Source: Chromera velia (lineage: Eukaryota; Sar; Chromeraceae). From it: a DNA stretch of 64,000 nucleotides. The notes below the pieces were generated by a model. It was not told the origin of the DNA. It was given only the letters and a program-made list of their open reading frames with translations, and searched no databases. Shown here piece by piece: positions 12,217 through 24,900 of this stretch; the first letter of the stretch is position 1, and the number at the start of each line of letters is the position of its first letter. The DNA is taken from the NCBI GenBank assembly GCA_018398765.1, contig JAHBMJ010002485.1, forward strand, positions 5,001-69,000, read 5' to 3'. Made by a program: the position numbers and the translations under genes.

Positions 12217-14279
12217 TTAGTTTCCAAAAGGAGGGAGCATTGCCCACTTGCCCCTGTCTACTTCCGAGAGGACCTCCTCGACCCACTCAATGAAGTCTTC
12301 TCCTCCCTCCGGATCTGCCAACCACTCCGGTCTTCCTCCTTCCTCACGGCCAAGTCTCCCCCCACAACCCAGGAAGTCATTCTCTTTCGCGTCGAAAGGC
12401 AACCGACGCGCGTCCCCCCTCGAGACTCCATTCCGACCAACAACACCCTGCCGGACCCTCCCCGCACTTTCAGAAGAAGTCTTGGCCCCGGAAGGCAGAA
12501 AGAATCCCAACTGCACGCAGGATGGAAAGAAGAAGGAAAGAAAGGAAAGACAATTCATACCTAACCGCTGCGGGTATTGACAGAAACAGGGACGAAAAAA
12601 AGTCTTCGCATCACCAGGGCGATTTTCCTCCAGTCTAGTTGCAACTTTGGCATGAACATCCAGAGACATTGAATGATGTTTTCGGTCGTGCATTCCACTC
12701 TAGAAAGCAAAATCAACAATCAAATTGTTGGGGAGAAAACCATATCACACAAAGTGGACGCTTCGAAGAGCCTGCGACATTGCCGTCAGTCTCCCCTCAC
12801 ACAAGTGCCTGCCCATCAACACCCACCCCTTCTGAAGTCCCAAACCAAACAGTCAGTCAGTCCATTATTCTTATGCCCACGCAGCCCTGCAATCCAAAAG
12901 AACAAAAGATCCCCAACTCGAAAGAACGAACGTTTGCAAGAGAGCCTCTGGCCATGACGAGACCAGAGGAGACGTCCACGCCCTTGATCTCCAAATTCGT
13001 GACCCTCAAAATAGATGCAGACAGCGGCACGGACCCAGATCTAGACAGACTGCTGCTCCGAGGGTCTCTCAATCCATTAACGGGTCCGTATCCGGTCAGG
13101 AGGCGCCCCCCCTGCGCGCTTCTGCTGTCGTTCTCCTTGTCTCTCTCTTCCCGAAGCACACTCAGGGAAAGGGATTGGAGCGTCCTCACGATGCGCTTCA
13201 TTTGTCTGCAAACACGTATGTACACATTTTTACTTCACAATAGAAAGCAAAAATGCAAGGCAAAGAAGAATCTCTTGCACCAAGGGTCTCACACCTTCTC
13301 TTGAAGGACAGGGAACAACATATGAGAAAGACTTATCACTTCCCCAGGCCGAATCGGACAATCCGAAAGAATGCGGCCAGCCTGACATGTCAGCAGACCG
13401 CAGAGCAAGACTCATGCACCGATTCCTCTCCCCGTCCATCGCACACGCACTCAGAACCTGATTCTTCCACGCAGAACAAGATCCATTCGTCTTTACATTC
13501 TCTATTCATCTGCATTCAGTCATGCGCTAGTTCGACATTCTCTCATTCTTTATTCATGCCCCTCCCTTCTCCCAATCAAATCAGCCAATGAACAGACAGA
13601 CCTCCTGGAGGAGCTCCCCTCGTCAATACACCACGCTCGCAGCTTCACGAGGCACCGGGCCGAAGTTGCCACCCAGATCTGCACAGACGCATCGATCAAC
13701 AGAAAGCAAACAGCCGAACAAAGAACCTATCCATCCATGAAACAGTTTCCTGGAGCTTGCGCAAAGACACAACAAACCTTGGGGGTTCTCCCCGCAGTGC
13801 ACTCAGGGCCGAGGGGTAGTACGCCGAGGATTGATGGAGCCATTGGTCAGTTATTCAAAAGACAGACAGAAAGACAGTAACTAAATCACATGACATACAC
13901 AGATGTGCGCTGTCTTTCCGTCATCTGCACAAAATAGAGAATGACAAGAAGAGGAAGAGGAGGAGGACACGGGAAACCAGAGAGAAAAAACGTCAGTTGT
14001 GTCACTGAACCAAGCCAGAGTCGGTCACTTCTTTTCCCTTGCACAAACGAACGGATGACAAGCAAATCATTAACCTTTACACTGCAGCCTCAGTTTATTA
14101 TGTTGTGCTGTTCGCTCTCATCCTCTCTTTCTCTCTCTCTCTCTCTCACACTCACTCACTCACTCACTGACGTCTGCAGAGAGGAAAGGGGAGCCGCCTC
14201 TTGGTGTCCCCCCCCCCTCAGCCAAGAGCAGTTTCTGGATGTTCAGACCCGACTCCAGAGCTCCCTTGCTCGGTGCCCC
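12217..14279 (-). CDS. BRCA2: BRCA2 exons 16-19: OB3 and C terminus
   Basis: Exons are 14279-14172, 13678-13602, 13205-12881 and 12510-12217. The 13.6-kb exon reads ARCLVKLRAWCIDEG, matching the OB3 strand that in human reads ECYNLLAIKFWIDLN. The next exon reads RVTNLEIKGVDVSSGLVMAR, matching the following strand pair (SNLQW…SGLL). The last exon ends with an acidic tail (EDFIEWVEEVLSEV…) and a stop at 12217-12219. Exon 16 (14279-14172) is supported mainly by phase and splice sites. The exon boundary at 12881 (donor GTGGGC) is the least certain. Confidence 0.75.
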
Positions 14280-16450
14280 CTGCACAAAAACAAAAGAATT
14301 AAACGACGGGTTCAGGAGACCCAGGCACAACGGCAAAAGGGCCCTACTGCTCGATCAGACAACCTTCCTTCAATACGGAGGGCGATACCCGGACTTGCTG
14401 CACTGCTTTGCGATTTGCATGGGCCCTTGCAGCAAAGCCCTTTTCGCAAGCTCCCTCGGAAGCTAGTAGAGCAACAAGGACGGCAGATACGAGGACAGGA
14501 AGAAAGACCCTCCAACAAAAAAGAGGCACGAACAAGCAAAAAAATGAGCCAGGAGAAAACGGAAAGGGCAGACACAAAAGAAGAAAAGACATGAAACAAT
14601 ACGCTAAAAAGAAAAGAAAAGAACATGCCTCTAAGAAGAAAAGACCATGAAACTTACAGGTGCTGCTTCTACAACGAGGTCCGCTCTCAGGAGAATTCCC
14701 TTCACGTCATACAGAATAGATTTGAACACCCCAATTTCCACCAGACTCAACAGAGGCATACGACTTCTCCCACAGCCCCGACACCTCGCCTCACCCCCCA
14801 GTCTCACGCCAAAACATCCAGCGCAGACGCGTCCTGTATCTCCCCGTCCCTTCATGGACTTTCTCTCCAACATCCCATGCAGAAGCATCCCTCCGCCCTC
14901 CTGTGTCCCCCCCATCCAGGGGGAGGTTTCCCTTCCTCTTTCCCTTTCCCCCCCTTCTTCTAGGGCCTGCTGCTGCTGCTGCTGCTGCTGTGCCCACCAG
15001 CATTTGGGCCACTTCTGCAAGAGCCGCATGTGAGAGAGGGAAAACAGAGGGGGGGATACCAAGGGAACCAGCCAGGAGGGAGCTCCTGGATGCTGATGGT
15101 TCTTTTTTGTTCGACTTTCTTTTCCATTTGCTTCTCCCCCTCTTTCATCCTCATGCCCTCCCCGAGGCATCTCCACTGGCACTCCGCTGTTCTCTTCAAG
15201 GAATGGCGCCATCTCAGGAGCGAGACCGAAACTTTCCATCAGATTCGAAGAGGTCGAGGCAAAACTCAAAGGAACAGTGGAGATTTCGATTGGCGCTCTG
15301 CAGGCCGACACAAAGGGCATACAGGGAGAGTTTGACACTTGGTTGGAGAGGAGATGAGAGAAAAGGAAAGGAGCAGACCGTCATTTGCCGAACCGAGGGA
15401 GGAGCAGCAGTCAGTTGGCTTCATTAGGGCAGTATGATAGACACGGAGACCCACATAAAGAAATATCAATTGGGGCATGCAGAGAGGCATAGAGCCAAGG
15501 ACATATCTATCTGGGTCCTGGTCGAAGAGACGAATACACAAAGAGGAAAAGCAAGGACTCTGGCAATAGAAAGGACCGCAAGGCAGAAAAACGGGGGAAG
15601 GGATGTCTACGGAATGAAATGGGTCAGGATGGACAGCCGTGCCAAAAAAGCCCCGACAGACAGACAGACAGACAGACAGACAGATAGATAGACAGACAGA
15701 TAGACAGACAGATAGACAGACAGATAGATAGACAGATAGACAGACTATATGTTTCTTCTTCTCCCTTCTTTTCTTCATGAACACAACAGACAAAAAGAAA
15801 GAAAGAACAAAGACAAAAGAACAGCACCAACAATTAAACAGCGTGGGCAGGGGGCCCGAAAGGTGAAAGTTAAGCGCCCCTTGCCTCTCCACCTCCCGAC
15901 AGACTTTCACGTGATCACTGGTTTCACACGCTACTCCTCTGCTGCTTCCACTCAAGACAAGAAAGAAAGAGAAGAAAAGAAAACAAGGCAAGAAAAACCA
16001 ACAAAAATTAAAAATGACAACAAAACGAAAAAAGAAAACTGCACGTGGGGACCGGCACCGTCATGTTCTTTAGACAGAGGTGGGGGGGTGGGGGGGCGTC
16101 CCTGCGGAGGAGGACAGACAGACAGGCAGACAGACCTTGCATTGGAGTACAGCCTGAGGGGAAACCGGGAGGAGTTCTTGTTCTCGTCCTCTCCCCTCCG
16201 ACCGATTGTTCCTTGATGAACAAAAGGACCGCCACCACTGGGAGGGAAGGGCCGACCGATTGCCCCTCCGGTGGGCCGTGCGTGCCGGACGTGCACGACA
16301 GATCCCGGTTTCACGTCCTCGTACATTTGAACTGTTGCCTGCAGAGGCAATCGCGGAAAGAAATCAATGAACAGCGAGACACTTAAAGACACTCAAAGAC
16401 CCACACAGACACGCAGACACACGCGCAGACGCACACACACACACACACAC

Positions 16451-16517
<67 letters not shown>

Positions 16518-17851
16518 GGGAGAGAGAGGGGGAGAGAGGGAGAGAGAGGGAGAGAGAAAGAAAACAGTCTCACATACAGACAACATGTCTGCAATCGCAC
16601 TCGACTGTCTAGCTTCAATCGACCCAGAGGCCCACCAAACAATCTGCCAGTCAAACAACAGTCCCACCAACCACCCAATCACCTACCCAACTCACCAAGC
16701 CACCAACCAATTAATCAAAACGCAACCAAAAATGAACCAAACGCATCCAGCAGCCAAAGAAAAAACACAGTGAGTGACCTTATTGACTCCCAAGATGACC
16801 AAATGTTTCAGCAGTCGGAGTTCTGCATCCTGTGACGACCTCAGCCTTCTGTCCACAGTTTTCTCTGGCAAAATGATGATCGAGGCCTCGTCGAAGTCCA
16901 GATCTCCGCAGGAAGACGCACCCACAGAACGAACAGTCGCGGAACCCGTCCTCTTATTCGGTCGCTCTGTCTGAAAATCGACGCCAGGAGAATCGTGTTC
17001 CCGTTGCTGCTGCCCCCCCTGAAAACCCCTGAAGCCTTCCATAGCTGCCACAAGAGCCCTAGCAGAGTGTCCTCCGTCCTCTTCCTCATCGTCGGACTTT
17101 CCCGCTTTCTCCCTACTGACCCCAACTCCCCCCCCAGCCACACGGCCAACAGAAACACCCCCCCCTCGATTCTTCTGTTTGAGGAGACGGTCGAGGACTG
17201 AGGCGTCAACGGCCAGGAGGGAGAACTGTGGAACGACCCGCCGCGTTCTCTTCTCTGCATGTGAAGGACACATGAATAGACACAGCAGGGGAGCGTGTAC
17301 GGGAAAAAGCGAAGGAGGGAACAGAGGGCTTCTGAGAGATGAAGGAGAGGAACCTCGATTTGTTTCGATAGCTCAGCGAGCTACTCTCCTGTTTCCCTCC
17401 TTCATCCTTTAAGGACGTACTGACTGACTCTGCAGTATGGCAAATCGGGTGACAATGGTCAATGTGTAAAAAACTCGGACCTTGTGACAAGAGAGGAACA
17501 GACCCTTTCGAAGGAGGGAAGGAAGGAGGGGGAGAACGAAGAAAGGAAGGAAAGACGGAAAAGGATTCGAGAAAATGAGGTCCCACTCACCCATGATTGA
17601 AGCGGATGTTCTTTCAATGTCTCTTTCAATCTGTCTGATTTTCCTCTCAACTCGTTCCAGGTCTCTCCTCGGGTTCTCATCTCCTTCTTCCTCCTCTTCC
17701 TCTTCTTCTGTCTCTCCTCCCAGAATTTCCCTCTGGAGACGCCCCGCCTCCTCACACTCCTCGGCCAACTGCTCTTTCAGTGCGCCAATTGCTTCCTCAA
17801 TTTGTTGCCGTGTCTCTTCTTGCCACTCCTGAAAGCAAGCAAAGCCAAAAG

Positions 17852-17893
<42 letters not shown>

Positions 17894-18188
17894 TACACAC
17901 GCACGCGATCACTCATTGTCTCCTCGCACTCGAATCGGATGCCAGCCAACAGGTCAAGCGCTTCTAGAAAAGAAAAAACTCAGCTAGCGGCTCGACCTTT
18001 CCACCTGCATGAAACCGCACGGCACTCTTATTTTCTCTCTTATCTCCCTATCGCCCGCTTGATTTCGGCCTTCATTCCAACTTGATAAGCAGGCACAAGA
18101 AAGAGAGAGAGAGACAGAGAGAGACAGACAGACAGAGTGACCAACCAACCTCTGCACAGACGGCCTCCTCCTCAGCCCTCCTGGACAA

Positions 18189-18225
<37 letters not shown>

Positions 18226-19434
18226 CCAGCTGCCCCCCCGCCCCCTTCCATGAAAGTGGCTCCCCATCTCTTCCCCTTTCCCTTCCCCTCACCTCCCCCC
18301 TCTGGTCCGACATACTCTCTGAAGGACAGAACGGTCTTCTTGATGACCACAAGCCGCACCAAGGGAACAGAGCCCCCCCCAGCAACAACGTCTGCGTCGA
18401 AAAACAAAAACAGACAAAGAGAACAGACAGAGTTTGAAGAGAACAGACGCCAATCGATCCCTTCTTCTTTTTCTCCATCGAAAAAGCAAGGTCGATCTCT
18501 CTCAATCGCTCGATATGTCCACTCACATGCACACGGAAAAAGTGATCTATCTCTGGATGTCTAGATTGTTTAGGTTACAGCAGTCTCCCTCAAATGGTTC
18601 TGGTCTGCCGTCCCTGCATTTGCACTTTTTCGTCCTTCTCTGCGGACACGCAGGCTTGAACTGAAGGAAGTCCGGTAGAAGGAAACCACATCGGATCGAC
18701 CGATCGATTCCGGGATCCGTTCAAGCACAGAAAGATAAAGTGCGGTGCTTGCCTCTTCGGTCGCTCGTCAGGTAGACATGTGCAAGTGCAGTCAGAGTGA
18801 CGAATTCGGTGGACTACAGATACGCACAGACAGGCAGAAGAGACGGTACAGAGAAGCACAAGCGCAAAAGGAGATATTCACGAATGCAGACCAAGAAAGC
18901 AGACAGGCAGGCAGGCAGACCTTCGACCCGACAGGCAACAGGACGGGGGTCAAGACCGAGGCGTGCGTCCCTGGGTGCTGGGTGGAGTCCGTTGGGAGTC
19001 ACCTGCAGATGGATGCAGACAGAGAGACATGCAGACATTTCTTCCGAGATGGCGAAGCGAATTGATGCAGACATGCATACTTCAACAAACCCGTGTGGGG
19101 AAGAGGGATGGACGCAACGGGTGGGGGGAGGGAGGAGTGGGAAAAAGAAAAAGAAAAAGGGCACAGTTCCTTGGTGGTGCTCCAGGAAGCAAGTGTGCTT
19201 CCTTCACTGGCCTGACAAGAAGGAAGGTGCCAATGATTTCTGCTCCCGGTGTTGTGCTCTTTTTGCATCAAACAACCCAAACAAAACCTGTCCCCGGGAA
19301 AATGAAAGGTCGAGAGATTCATGGCTTCAGTGACGGAAAAGGAAAAAGGAGACGCAAAAACAAACTTCTATCTGCTCTCCCTCCACCAACACCAATCATG
19401 TCCCATCTCTGCATCCAGTGCATCCACCCCCTCA

Positions 19435-19469
<35 letters not shown>

Positions 19470-21932
19470 CCACACACCTGCAGGGTCTGCACACGGAACA
19501 CGTTGAGTGCATGACCTCTCGAAGAAGATCCCAGCAAGGCCCCCTGAACCCTCAACTTCTGGTGGCAACGGATCTGCAGGCAGGCAGGCAGGGAGAGACG
19601 GAGGGAGGTTTCAGTGATTGTCTGATTGATTGATGGACTGAGTGACTGATTGGTCAATGAATTCAATCACTTACTGATTGACAAAGGGTTTCGTGAGATT
19701 CGGCACTCATTTACTGACTGAGATCAATCAGAGCAGTTGTTTTGTTTCCAACCGTGAGACGGTGTAGGGTCGAACCGGCCACAAAAGACTTGTTCGCAAC
19801 CAGAGTAAACAGAGCAGGCTGGCAAGATGGAGGGGGGAAAGCAGAAATGGCAAGGGCAGGAGAAGAGAAGAGAGGAGACGCGCCAGGAGGAAAGGAAGGA
19901 GAGTTTGTGGTTTCCAAAGAGAAAGGAAGAAAAAAGAGGAACACACAACAAGAAAGCAAACGGACGTACGGCTCATTCTCTCCTTTTTGGTGGACATGGA
20001 GAAATGCACACATGAGGAGAGACTGACAAGAAGGAAATGAGGGAAGAAATATTGAGCAAAAAAGTCAATACAAAGGAGTTGAAAGGAAAAGAGAGGGAAT
20101 AGAAAGCAAAAGGAAGCAAAACAACAAAGGCACACAAAAACAAATTATGCTTACCAAACCAGATGTCAGCAGGCCCTCCGCAAATCTTGCGGCGTCGCTG
20201 CTCATTTTTCTGTCGCCCACAAGGTCAGCACCACTAGCCCCTCTTTCTCCGGTCTGCCGCATTTGCTTCCTGCTGCTGCTGGAGCCGAAGCTCGGCCCCC
20301 CTTCTCCGGGCTCCCCTTCCCCTCCAGCACCACCAAAGAAAACTCTAAGGGCATAAAATCCATCCGACAAGATCATATGGCTTCCCCCCCTCTCCGTGGT
20401 GTCTCCCTCTTCGTTCAGAGGCATCCGCTCATTCCCCTGAGCACCCCCTCTTTCTCCTTGTAGGTGGATGTGCACACACTTGAGGACCAGAGGGAGGGCA
20501 GGTGAGAGGTCTCCTGCAGGAACGAAAGGGGCACGCGCAATTGATGCAGAAGGAATTTGTATGAAAGGAAGAAAAGAGAGGCCAACGGGAAGGAAATGAG
20601 AGGAAAAGGAAACAGAGGGGAAAAACCGTTTCTTTTTTTTAGATCCTCGCTGAAGCATTGAGATCTCTTGCGGAGGTGAAAACACACAGGCTCACGGATG
20701 TTCAATTCGAGAGTACCCTACGGGACAGTCCCAAAAATGATCTGGGGTGTCAATTTTGAGTTCTTTGCCTCAGCACACCAAGTGTGGTGGAGATCAAGGC
20801 GGCTTGGGGGAACCAGGGTGTCCTTCTGCCTCTAGAAAGAAATCCTTCTACTGCCTGACTGACCTTCACAAATCTTGAGAAGAGCAGATCGTTTTCCGTC
20901 AATCTCTTTTTGGAGTCTTCTTCGGAGTCTCCACAAGCAGACGGCGGCAGAGGGCCAAGAGGTCGACATGAGAGAGACAAGCGCTGGCTGACCGTTCTTC
21001 AGACCTTTCAGCATCTGCAGAAGTAAGAGAATAGAAGAGAAGAAAATCAGATTAGAGATGAAACAACCGAAGTGAAAGAAAAACTCGAGCCAGGCAGACA
21101 GACAGTGCCAGGAAAATAAATAGTCAATTAAAATATATTCAAGGGAGTGATATGAAGGTCCCCTCTCGGGTGGGTGTGCAAGGAAGGAAGGAAGGAGGGC
21201 TGCCTGCATGCACGCCTTTAAACCATGAAACCATCCCCTGCAGTCCTTTGATGCCCTGACCCATTCCGAGAAACTAGCTCTCTTTTCTTGTTTCACCGGC
21301 AAAGAAACAAAAGGGAAGAACTAACGAAAAGAAAGAAATCACTTTCAGCAAACACAGAAAGAACGACAGAAAGAAGGAAGGAAAATGATTTGCACGGACG
21401 ACCTTTGTTTCCTCTTACTTAGTTTTTGTGTGCAGGAGGAAGCATCGGGGCTCAATCACGCATGCTGAAAGAAGGATACGGATGAAGAGAAGGCCCAGGT
21501 GGTCTATTCAATTTATATTGCGGAAAGGGTGTCGTTACATGCAGCCTCGCTCCCTCCTGCGGGCTCTCACTTGGTTCTCTCAGCAACTCACCCTGTCTCG
21601 AAAGTCTCGGCACAGTGAGAATGCCTTTATTTTCATACAGAATTTTACTGAAAAAGAATTCTGTATGAAAATAAACGAGCTCACCCTGTCTCGAAAGTCT
21701 CGGCAGAGTGAGAATGACACGTGTCTGAAGTGGTTGCAGAACCATCCGCTCATTCTCCTCCTTCGGCTTCTGCCAGAGCCTCCGTTTTGGTAGTCTCTGT
21801 TGTCTTCCTCACTGCAAGTAGAAAGAAGCAAGGGAATGAATGTGTATACGAGCTCTCAAGGAGCTGAGAAGAGAAACAGCGTTACAGAAAACTACACAGA
21901 CAGGCTTCATATTCACAAAAGAGCTTCGTACA

Positions 21933-21982
<50 letters not shown>

Positions 21983-24900
21983 AAAGAGAGGGATCCAAAA
22001 CCAAGAAAAAAGAAAATTTGACAGTCCTCACCGAATAACTTCAGTGGGTGTCCCTTGAGCCACCACGAAAAGAAATAAAAAAAAGAGAAAAGAGAGGGCG
22101 GACGGAAAGGAGGCAGGGAAACCGAAGGAGTGATGCACGAAGCAGAACGTTACAAGAGAGGAGGTATATATCCCTCCCCAAACAGACCGATTGACTGACT
22201 GACTGACCTTTCTTCTCCGATATCCCTCTGGATCGACGCGACTCCTTTCAGAAAGGACGGCTCACTCCCTTGCTCGCTCAGAAGAAAAGAACAAAACTCT
22301 TCTGCCCCCACAAACCCCGTCAGGTTGTTCCCCTGCCCCTCCGATTCTTCCTGTCTGATCCAACGAGCGACTTCGTCTCCTGTTGCCCCCGTCTCTCTCC
22401 ACTCGGCCTCATGCACAATTTCCCCTGACCCCGACCCAGAGTGCGTGTACATCCTAACAAGAGGGAAAACAAAACCCATCGAATTCGTCCAGTTGACGGA
22501 CAGAGGGTTCACAGGCCCTCTCATTCTTGTCTTCTGTATACTCTGTTGTTCTTTCTGTGAGAGGAGACAAAAATCACAAAAACGTTGGAAGAGAGCCTCG
22601 TCTCTCCACGGTTGAGGAGACGGAGACGGCATAGACAGAGACGGAGACAGAGAAGGAGACGCTGGTTGGGAGTACTGTCCACCCGCCTGGCTCCTCACGT
22701 GAGGCTGAGGAGGTTTCAGCTGGCCCCGGCGCGCCGGCGTGTGGGTCCTCTCGTGGGTAAGGGGCGAAGGGGAAGACGAAGCAGTCTGTTCAGCCGTTCT
22801 TCTTCTTCCCTTTCCCCGGTGTTCCCCTTCCCAAACCTGGACACTAGACGCGTTCTCCTTCTCCTTCCGCGAGGTGCCGATCGAGGGGGAGCTTTTGGAC
22901 GCTCCCATGAGAGGCACGTGGGCTGAGTGCAGGTTTGCGTTAGTAATTTTGGGTCTATGGGGCAAGAGACCGCCCCGAAATTTCCGCACAGGAAGAGCTT
23001 TCGGATGGAGCAGCCCGTTCTCTTTTTTCATGACAGTGGTCTGCCCTCGTGCCTGCTTCGGTTGGTGATCAGGTGAGAGCTCGGTCTGTGAAGTCTGCTC
23101 GCTTTTCACGGTCTTTCGGGAGGTGGCAGCAAGAGAAAGAGAGTGAGGGTTTGGGTGATCGCTGCGTGAAACAGCAGCGGATGAAGGCGCAGAGGTGGCA
23201 GAAGAGGAATTGCAGAGTGATTGCATGGGAGTCGGCAGTGCTGTGGAGGGAAGGGTGGAGGGCAGGTTGAAGGGACGGCAGGAAGAGGGGCGCGTTCTGG
23301 TCTTGAGCCAGTCCTCTTCGTCAGGTTGTTGGACAAGGGAGGTGGACTGCATGTCTTCTTGCTGCTCTTGCTGTTGTAAGACGGGGGGCTGTGCTCGCGC
23401 GGCGGCATTGGGACGGCGAAGACACAAACCAGCCAGGGGGGCGGTGGAGGCCCCTTGAACGGGTGGTGGAGGGGGCAGCGCAAAAGGGGGTGCAGGTTTG
23501 TTGACCCCCAAATTTTTGTTTTCATCTTTGGTCAGTTGTACGGGACGGGAAAGCTGAAGGGGCCTCACTGGATCTCGTGGGGGGTTTTGCTGTCTTTTGG
23601 TTGGGCGTGCGGGCAGGGGGGAGGGTGGGGGCATTGTATCGGCCGAAACGCCGGCATGGGAGGGCACAATTCCTGAAGATGGATGGAGAGGCACAGATAG
23701 ATTTGGCGGAATCGTTTGGAGGGAAGATTGGCAAACAGCTTTGATGCAGCAGCTACTGAAGAAGCAGAAACATCAACATTCCTCCCACTGCCCGTCGTAA
23801 AGAGGGATCCACCATTTGCCCCCCCTCCTTCTCCCCCGCCCACACCCCCTCCGACACCCTCTGACGTGTCACGATCCCACTCTTCAAACAGCTTTGATGC
23901 AGCAGCTACTGAAGAAGCAGAAACATCAACATTCCTCCCACTGCCCGTCGTAAAAAGAGACCCACCACTTGCCCCCCCTCCTTCTCCCCCGCCCACACCC
24001 CCTCCGACACCCTCTGACGTGTCACGATCCCACTCTTCAAACAGCTTTGATGCAGCAGCTACTGAAGAAGCAGAAACATCAACATTCCTCCCACTGCCCG
24101 TCGTAAAAAGAGACCCACCACTTGCCCCCCCTCCTTCTCCCCCGCCCACACCCCCTCCGACACCCTCTGACGTGTCACGATCCCACTCTTCAAACAGCTT
24201 TGATGCAGCAGCTACTGAAGAAGCAGAAACATCAACATTCCTCCCACTGCCCGTCGTAAANNNNNNNNNNNNNNNNNNNCCACCGGCAGAGGGCCAAATG
24301 ATTCCCGGGAGACCAAGAGGACCCCCACATGATGCCGCATTGCCCCCTTCCCCCGAACCCATCCTAGCCGCACCCTGTAGATCATCCTCCCCCTCCAAAA
24401 GCTTCTCCAGGAGAGCTGAATGATCTCCGCCCAAACCAACGCCTTTCCCCCTCCCTGCCCCCCCCGACAGTCCCGTCACAGGAATCCCCCGCCCCGTTGT
24501 CAGAAGTGCTGCACCCCTTCCCCCCAATCCCGAAAAGGAAGAGGAAGAAGAAGAAGGGAAAGCCTGTCCAAGGGAGATGGTACTTGGCGCAACACATGGA
24601 GGGGGATGGGGGGGCGATGTGCTGCCCTGAAAGGCCGAGGGGCTGTCCAGACCGAGACCTCTGTGTCTGACTTGTTTTCCCATGAAGTTCGCACCCCTCC
24701 CACTTCCCTCCAGACACCGAAGCACCGAATCCATCTCCCCCTCTTCCTCTTCACCCACAAACCCCGCAGGCCCCCTCAGGACCCCGGCAGGACGGGGGGG
24801 GGCCGACGGGAAACCCCCAAAATGTGACGGCGGCATGGGAGCAAAAGCAGAGGAAGAGGGAAAGGAGGCTTGCGGCTGAGGCTCTTCTCTGGGATGATGA

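Noticed and set aside
16364-16612. Long frames on both strands made of Thr-His, Arg-Glu or Cys-Val repeats (also at 38600-39409, 43712-44182, 46400-46888, 50020-50412)
   Set aside because: They are translations of dinucleotide and tetranucleotide microsatellites and have no other coding content.
23716-24423. A 235-residue plus-strand frame with repeated PPPSPPPTPPPTPSD blocks
   Set aside because: It is the antisense shadow of the BRC array; the minus-strand frame carries recognisable BRC motifs and continues into BRCA2 domains.
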